Source: Tritrichomonas musculus (Eukaryota; Parabasalia; Tritrichomonadida; Tritrichomonadidae). From it: a stretch of DNA of 64,000 nt. Positions 61,141 through 64,000 of this stretch are shown here, in pieces; the first letter of the stretch is position 1, and the number at the start of each line of letters is the position of its first letter. Below the pieces are notes generated by a model. It did not search any database, was not told where the DNA came from, and saw nothing but the letters and a program-made list of their open reading frames with translations. Location of the stretch: contig JAPFFF010000002.1 in NCBI GenBank assembly GCA_039105265.1, positions 2,232,001-2,296,000 on the forward strand, written 5' to 3'. The position numbers and the translations under genes were made by a program.

Positions 61141-64000
61141 TTAGTATTTCGTTTGGATATGATAATTATTTGCTGTTAAACCATTAATATAGGGTGCGCA
61201 TGATTGATTTGGTAAAACAATCATCTTTGTATGACATCCTGTGAGAGCATTCTTGTTTACCGTTATTTTACTCATCTTATTGTTTTGCATCTGAAGATTT
61301 ATGTTCTTACCAAGCTTAATTGATTGATTATCAATAATAGATTTGTAATCGGAAGACACAATATGATTCTTCTTTAAAGATACACCTTTTAGTTTGAGTG
61401 ATTTGGTTTGCCCATTACTGTTAAATATAGTATAACATTTAGGTGCAAGAGCTATCATGTTTTCACCATATTTTTCAATGGCACATCCCAATATCTTTTT
61501 TTCGTCTTGAATAGTGTTGATTGATGGGTTAGGCATGAATTTATATACATTCTTGTCGTAGAACTCTTTGTTTTTAATAACGTAATCAAATAATTGTTCA
61601 GGACCTTCATTTGGGTTCCCAGCAACTGCAAAATATGCTGAATCAGTATCACCCTCTATAAAATGTAGTCTATCCATATCAAAACAATTATTCATGAAAT
61701 CGTAATAGAAAGTGAGATACCAAAACTTTGCGTTATCAAGAGTCCACAATGATTCTTGAATGCATGTGTTGCAATGATATGATTTAGGTGATTGTTGAAT
61801 CAAAAATGTATTATCACTTAATTGTGCTCCACCCATATAAGTTTGAGAGATGATATATTGATAAGCTTTATTTGCATCACATATCTTGACTTTACTGAAT
61901 TTCTCAGAGTTCATCCCATCATATCCATATGATCCATTCATAGATATTTTATAGAATTTCTCATTCCCTTTACTAACACCACTAATAATATCCTGACGTT
62001 TCTTCATAAAAGTGCTAACAAATTCATTAAATCCTGTATGAGCTTCATATTGTGAAACAGATTTAACATCATCGATAATCAATCCGTGGTCTAACAGAAA
62101 CCAGAGATAATAATTTGAGAAAATCATGTATTCATCATGAGTATCAAGAAGCATTGTAAGCTTGCGTTCTTCCATATCTGTAGAAGTTAATTTATTTGTT
62201 TTCATGTAATTGTACATATAAGTCCCAATTGTTGATTCATCGTTTTTGATATTGATATTGCGAAACACAGGAGGGAAATTGATAAAATAGTTTATCTTTG
62301 AGGTGGGACATTTTAGTTTAACTTCTGCGTAGAACAAATATGATGGTTTATTTGAGAATCTTGATGAGTTTGTTATGATATCAAGGCATCTCTTTTTTGA
62401 AGCTTTATCTTTAACATCAATTCGTCTAATAAATGCTCCAGGCATATACATTATACCTCCATGATACTTATTAAATTCATGTCTGCAAGATGAGAACGAT
62501 GATGGATACAAAGAGTTAAAATCAATTCCGACGATATGTGTCTGAACATTTTGATTATCACTTGAAATGACTCTGTTGTTTTGAATGTCATAACGGAATT
62601 TATTGATGTGAGTTTCATCTTTAATATTCACTCGATGCATTACATTAGAGAGCCCTCCTGTGATGGCATTTCGAATGGAGTAGTATTCACGTTCATCATT
62701 GATGAGTGTTGGTAAATGATGCAATTTACAATATTTTTTTAATTGGATTCGTAGAGCTGTTATTTTAGGGTCATCTCTTTTACGAAGTTTATTACATTCA
62801 GCACATGCCAATAAGCAGTTATCAATTTGATGACCTTTATTATTGTCAATTCTATCCAATGTAGGCTTATTTTGATATGTAAAATGTTCATGACATAAAT
62901 GGCATTTCCCTTTATTTGGGTCGTCATACATTTTCATAAAAGCTTCGAAATCATTTTCTGACACACATTTTGTTAAATCTCGTTGTGGTTTTTTAGGGTT
63001 TAATCTATTGTATTTCTCATCTTGGTTATAATAACTATCACATTTATATTGCCACCATTTCTGGCTTGGTTTGAATGTATTGTATTTATTTGTAATTTCA
63101 ATATTGTTCCTTGGGTTAAAATCTTTATAAGCCAAAGCATATTTGATGCACGAAGCATTCTTTGATAATGAGAGATTTGAAAGAAAATCAACGTTGTATT
63201 GAGCATTGAGTGCTATTAGATTATCAATCGGTTTAATCATCATTTCAACATCATTATCATTGTAGGCCAATAAGTATTCCCATCGTGTTGCAAAACGTTT
63301 TGAATCTTCAAGATAAGCATCATATTCTTCTTTAGTGAGAGGATTCTTTTGATTGAGATAGCTATAAAAATCATCATATGAAAATGGTTCTGATTTCGAT
63401 AATACTTCATTGTAGTTCTTATCGTTGATTGCTTCGTAAGGGAACACACCTTTTATATCACAAGCTTTAGCTTGGGTATTGCTTTGCAATTCATCGATTC
63501 CCCCACAAACGCTCGCGTTTGAGTCAACGATTACGTTGCCAAAATCAATTCCAGCGGTAAGGCCGCAGTCGAAGCCGAAGTCTTCGCCAAATTGCTTTAA
63601 TGTACCTCCTGCAACAAATGACTGGGCGTCTATGAATCTCAACTTTGTTGGATAATTATCTGATGTGAGAATGAATTGTTTTAACGAAGATAGGGTTCCT
63701 ATTATTGAATTTGATTCGACTTTCCAAAAGGAATAATTGAAATATTGTTTAAAGAGATTGCTGTCAAAACGTGATGAGTTGAACCCTAATACAGTAATTA
63801 CATTCATATTTTTGTTAATAGAGGTGTCCGGTAAGAATGAATTGTAATACGATATTTTATCTGCATAGACTTTCATTGATTGTTCGAACAACCATTCTAT
63901 CCATTGTGGAATGAACTCTTGAGAGTCTCTTAATGAGAAATTCTTTGTTGTCAAGCCACTTAAAGTCTTCACACAAGATGAAACTGATAACGGAATCAAT
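61141..64000 (-). CDS. family B DNA polymerase with HNH-like zinc insertion (Polinton C; 5' end outside the window)
   Basis: About 950 codons are visible; the start lies beyond the right edge. Exonuclease motif II is GFNSSRFDSNLF (about residue 72 of the visible part). An HNH/EndoVII-like module follows at about 365-410: CHLCHEHF, LDRIDNNKGH, ACAECNKLRKR. Motif A is DFNSLYPS (about 490), motif B SMNGSYGYD (about 686) and motif C GDTDSAYF (about 784), all intact. It is a protein-primed type polymerase but far from the B one. Residues about 137-179 are a hairpin-encoded insertion between LKQFGEDF and DIKGVFPYEAI. No primase is fused here. Confidence 0.9.
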   Translation of the reverse strand, partial: LIPLSVSSCVKTLSGLTTKNFSLRDSQEFIPQWIEWLFEQSMKVYADKISYYNSFLPDTSINKNMNVITVLGFNSSRFDSNLFKQYFNYSFWKVESNSIIGTLSSLKQFILTSDNYPTKLRFIDAQSFVAGGTLKQFGEDFGFDCGLTAGIDFGNVIVDSNASVCGGIDELQSNTQAKACDIKGVFPYEAINDKNYNEVLSKSEPFSYDDFYSYLNQKNPLTKEEYDAYLEDSKRFATRWEYLLAYNDNDVEMMIKPIDNLIALNAQYNVDFLSNLSLSKNASCIKYALAYKDFNPRNNIEITNKYNTFKPSQKWWQYKCDSYYNQDEKYNRLNPKKPQRDLTKCVSENDFEAFMKMYDDPNKGKCHLCHEHFTYQNKPTLDRIDNNKGHQIDNCLLACAECNKLRKRDDPKITALRIQLKKYCKLHHLPTLINDEREYYSIRNAITGGLSNVMHRVNIKDETHINKFRYDIQNNRVISSDNQNVQTHIVGIDFNSLYPSSFSSCRHEFNKYHGGIMYMPGAFIRRIDVKDKASKKRCLDIITNSSRFSNKPSYLFYAEVKLKCPTSKINYFINFPPVFRNINIKNDESTIGTYMYNYMKTNKLTSTDMEERKLTMLLDTHDEYMIFSNYYLWFLLDHGLIIDDVKSVSQYEAHTGFNEFVSTFMKKRQDIISGVSKGNEKFYKISMNGSYGYDGMNSEKFSKVKICDANKAYQYIISQTYMGGAQLSDNTFLIQQSPKSYHCNTCIQESLWTLDNAKFWYLTFYYDFMNNCFDMDRLHFIEGDTDSAYFAVAGNPNEGPEQLFDYVIKNKEFYDKNVYKFMPNPSINTIQDEKKILGCAIEKYGENMIALAPKCYTIFNSNGQTKSLKLKGVSLKKNHIVSSDYKSIIDNQSIKLGKNINLQMQNNKMSKITVNKNALTGCHTKMIVLPNQSCAPYINGLTANNYHIQTKY
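63461..63586 (+). other. run of six hairpins inside the polymerase gene
   Basis: CAAGCT-TT-AGCTTG (63461-63474), TTGC-TTT-GCAA (63479-63489), CAAACGC-TC-GCGTTTG (63506-63521), CAACG-ATTA-CGTTG (63525-63538), GCGG-TAAGG-CCGC (63554-63566) and CGAAG-(7)-CTTCG (63570-63586). Local GC is well above the rest of the gene. Confidence 0.85.

Larger units (their letters stand above)
23290..64000 (+). mobile_element. Polinton C (right end outside the window; contains Polinton B)
   Basis: The left end is placed at 23290, where AT-rich DNA changes to AGTAGATACGTTAAGG and a GC-richer repeat. C's genes are those at 23667-30622 and 52421-64000: fibre-like protein, virion-type proteins, minor capsid, integrase, KilA-N, major capsid, ATPase and family B polymerase. 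The gene set left and right of B is complementary with no duplicated core gene, and one minus-strand gene appears cut at B's borders. That supports a single element interrupted by B. It is broken by B and about one further lesion. No 6-base duplication can be tested because the right end is not in view. Confidence 0.6.

Overview
The window is a stack of Polinton/Maverick-type virus-like elements in an AT-rich, intron-poor eukaryotic genome that uses the standard code. The density of Polintons, the intact mariner and the short 5' leaders before ATGs suggest a parabasalid such as a trichomonad. That host assignment is an inference from composition and element content; no host gene is present to test it.

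Layout. (1) Positions 1-10362 are the right-hand part of Polinton A, with nearly all genes on the minus strand: major capsid, packaging ATPase, integrase pieces, a minor capsid gene, a Ulp1-like protease and an HNH gene. A full mariner (5050-6682) sits in the minor capsid gene. A ends at 10362 in a terminal repeat that carries a minisatellite, a pyrimidine/purine tract and a hairpin. (2) Positions 10363-19950 are the right end of a second element of the same family, Polinton D, into which A inserted. D's gene here (10363-10873 and 19201-19673) is also split by an 8.3 kb element (10874-19194). That element has 1.83 kb inverted repeats, AG...CT ends and a 6-base target duplication (AAGCTA), which are Polinton-type hallmarks. 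It encodes an archaeo-eukaryotic primase/SF3 helicase region and an HNH region, with no recognisable integrase, capsid or packaging gene, and looks like a satellite of Polintons. (3) Positions 19951-23289 are extremely AT-rich, geneless DNA, probably the host locus, with one MITE-like insertion. (4) From 23290 to past the window end lies Polinton C. Its minus-strand gene at about 52.4-53.2 kb appears interrupted by Polinton B (about 30634-52420), which has its own polymerase, integrase, ATPase, capsid, minor capsid, fibre and KilA-N genes.

How the genes work together. Each Polinton shows the family's parts: protein-primed family B polymerase, RVE integrase, FtsK/HerA-type packaging ATPase, double-jelly-roll major capsid and a small minor capsid protein, plus fibre-like and coiled-coil virion proteins. 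A has an adenain/Ulp1-type protease; none was recognised in B or C. B's polymerase is fused at its C-terminus to a primase domain that matches the satellite's primase region, which links satellite and Polinton replication modules.

The most unusual pattern is a family of short perfect hairpins, often with three-base loops (TTC, GAA, TTT or AAA). They occur between genes and, in frame, inside unrelated coding regions: polymerase, ATPase, KilA-N, primase and helicase. Some copies share 15-30 bases beyond the stem. They look like miniature palindromic insertions shared by A/D, B, C and the satellite.
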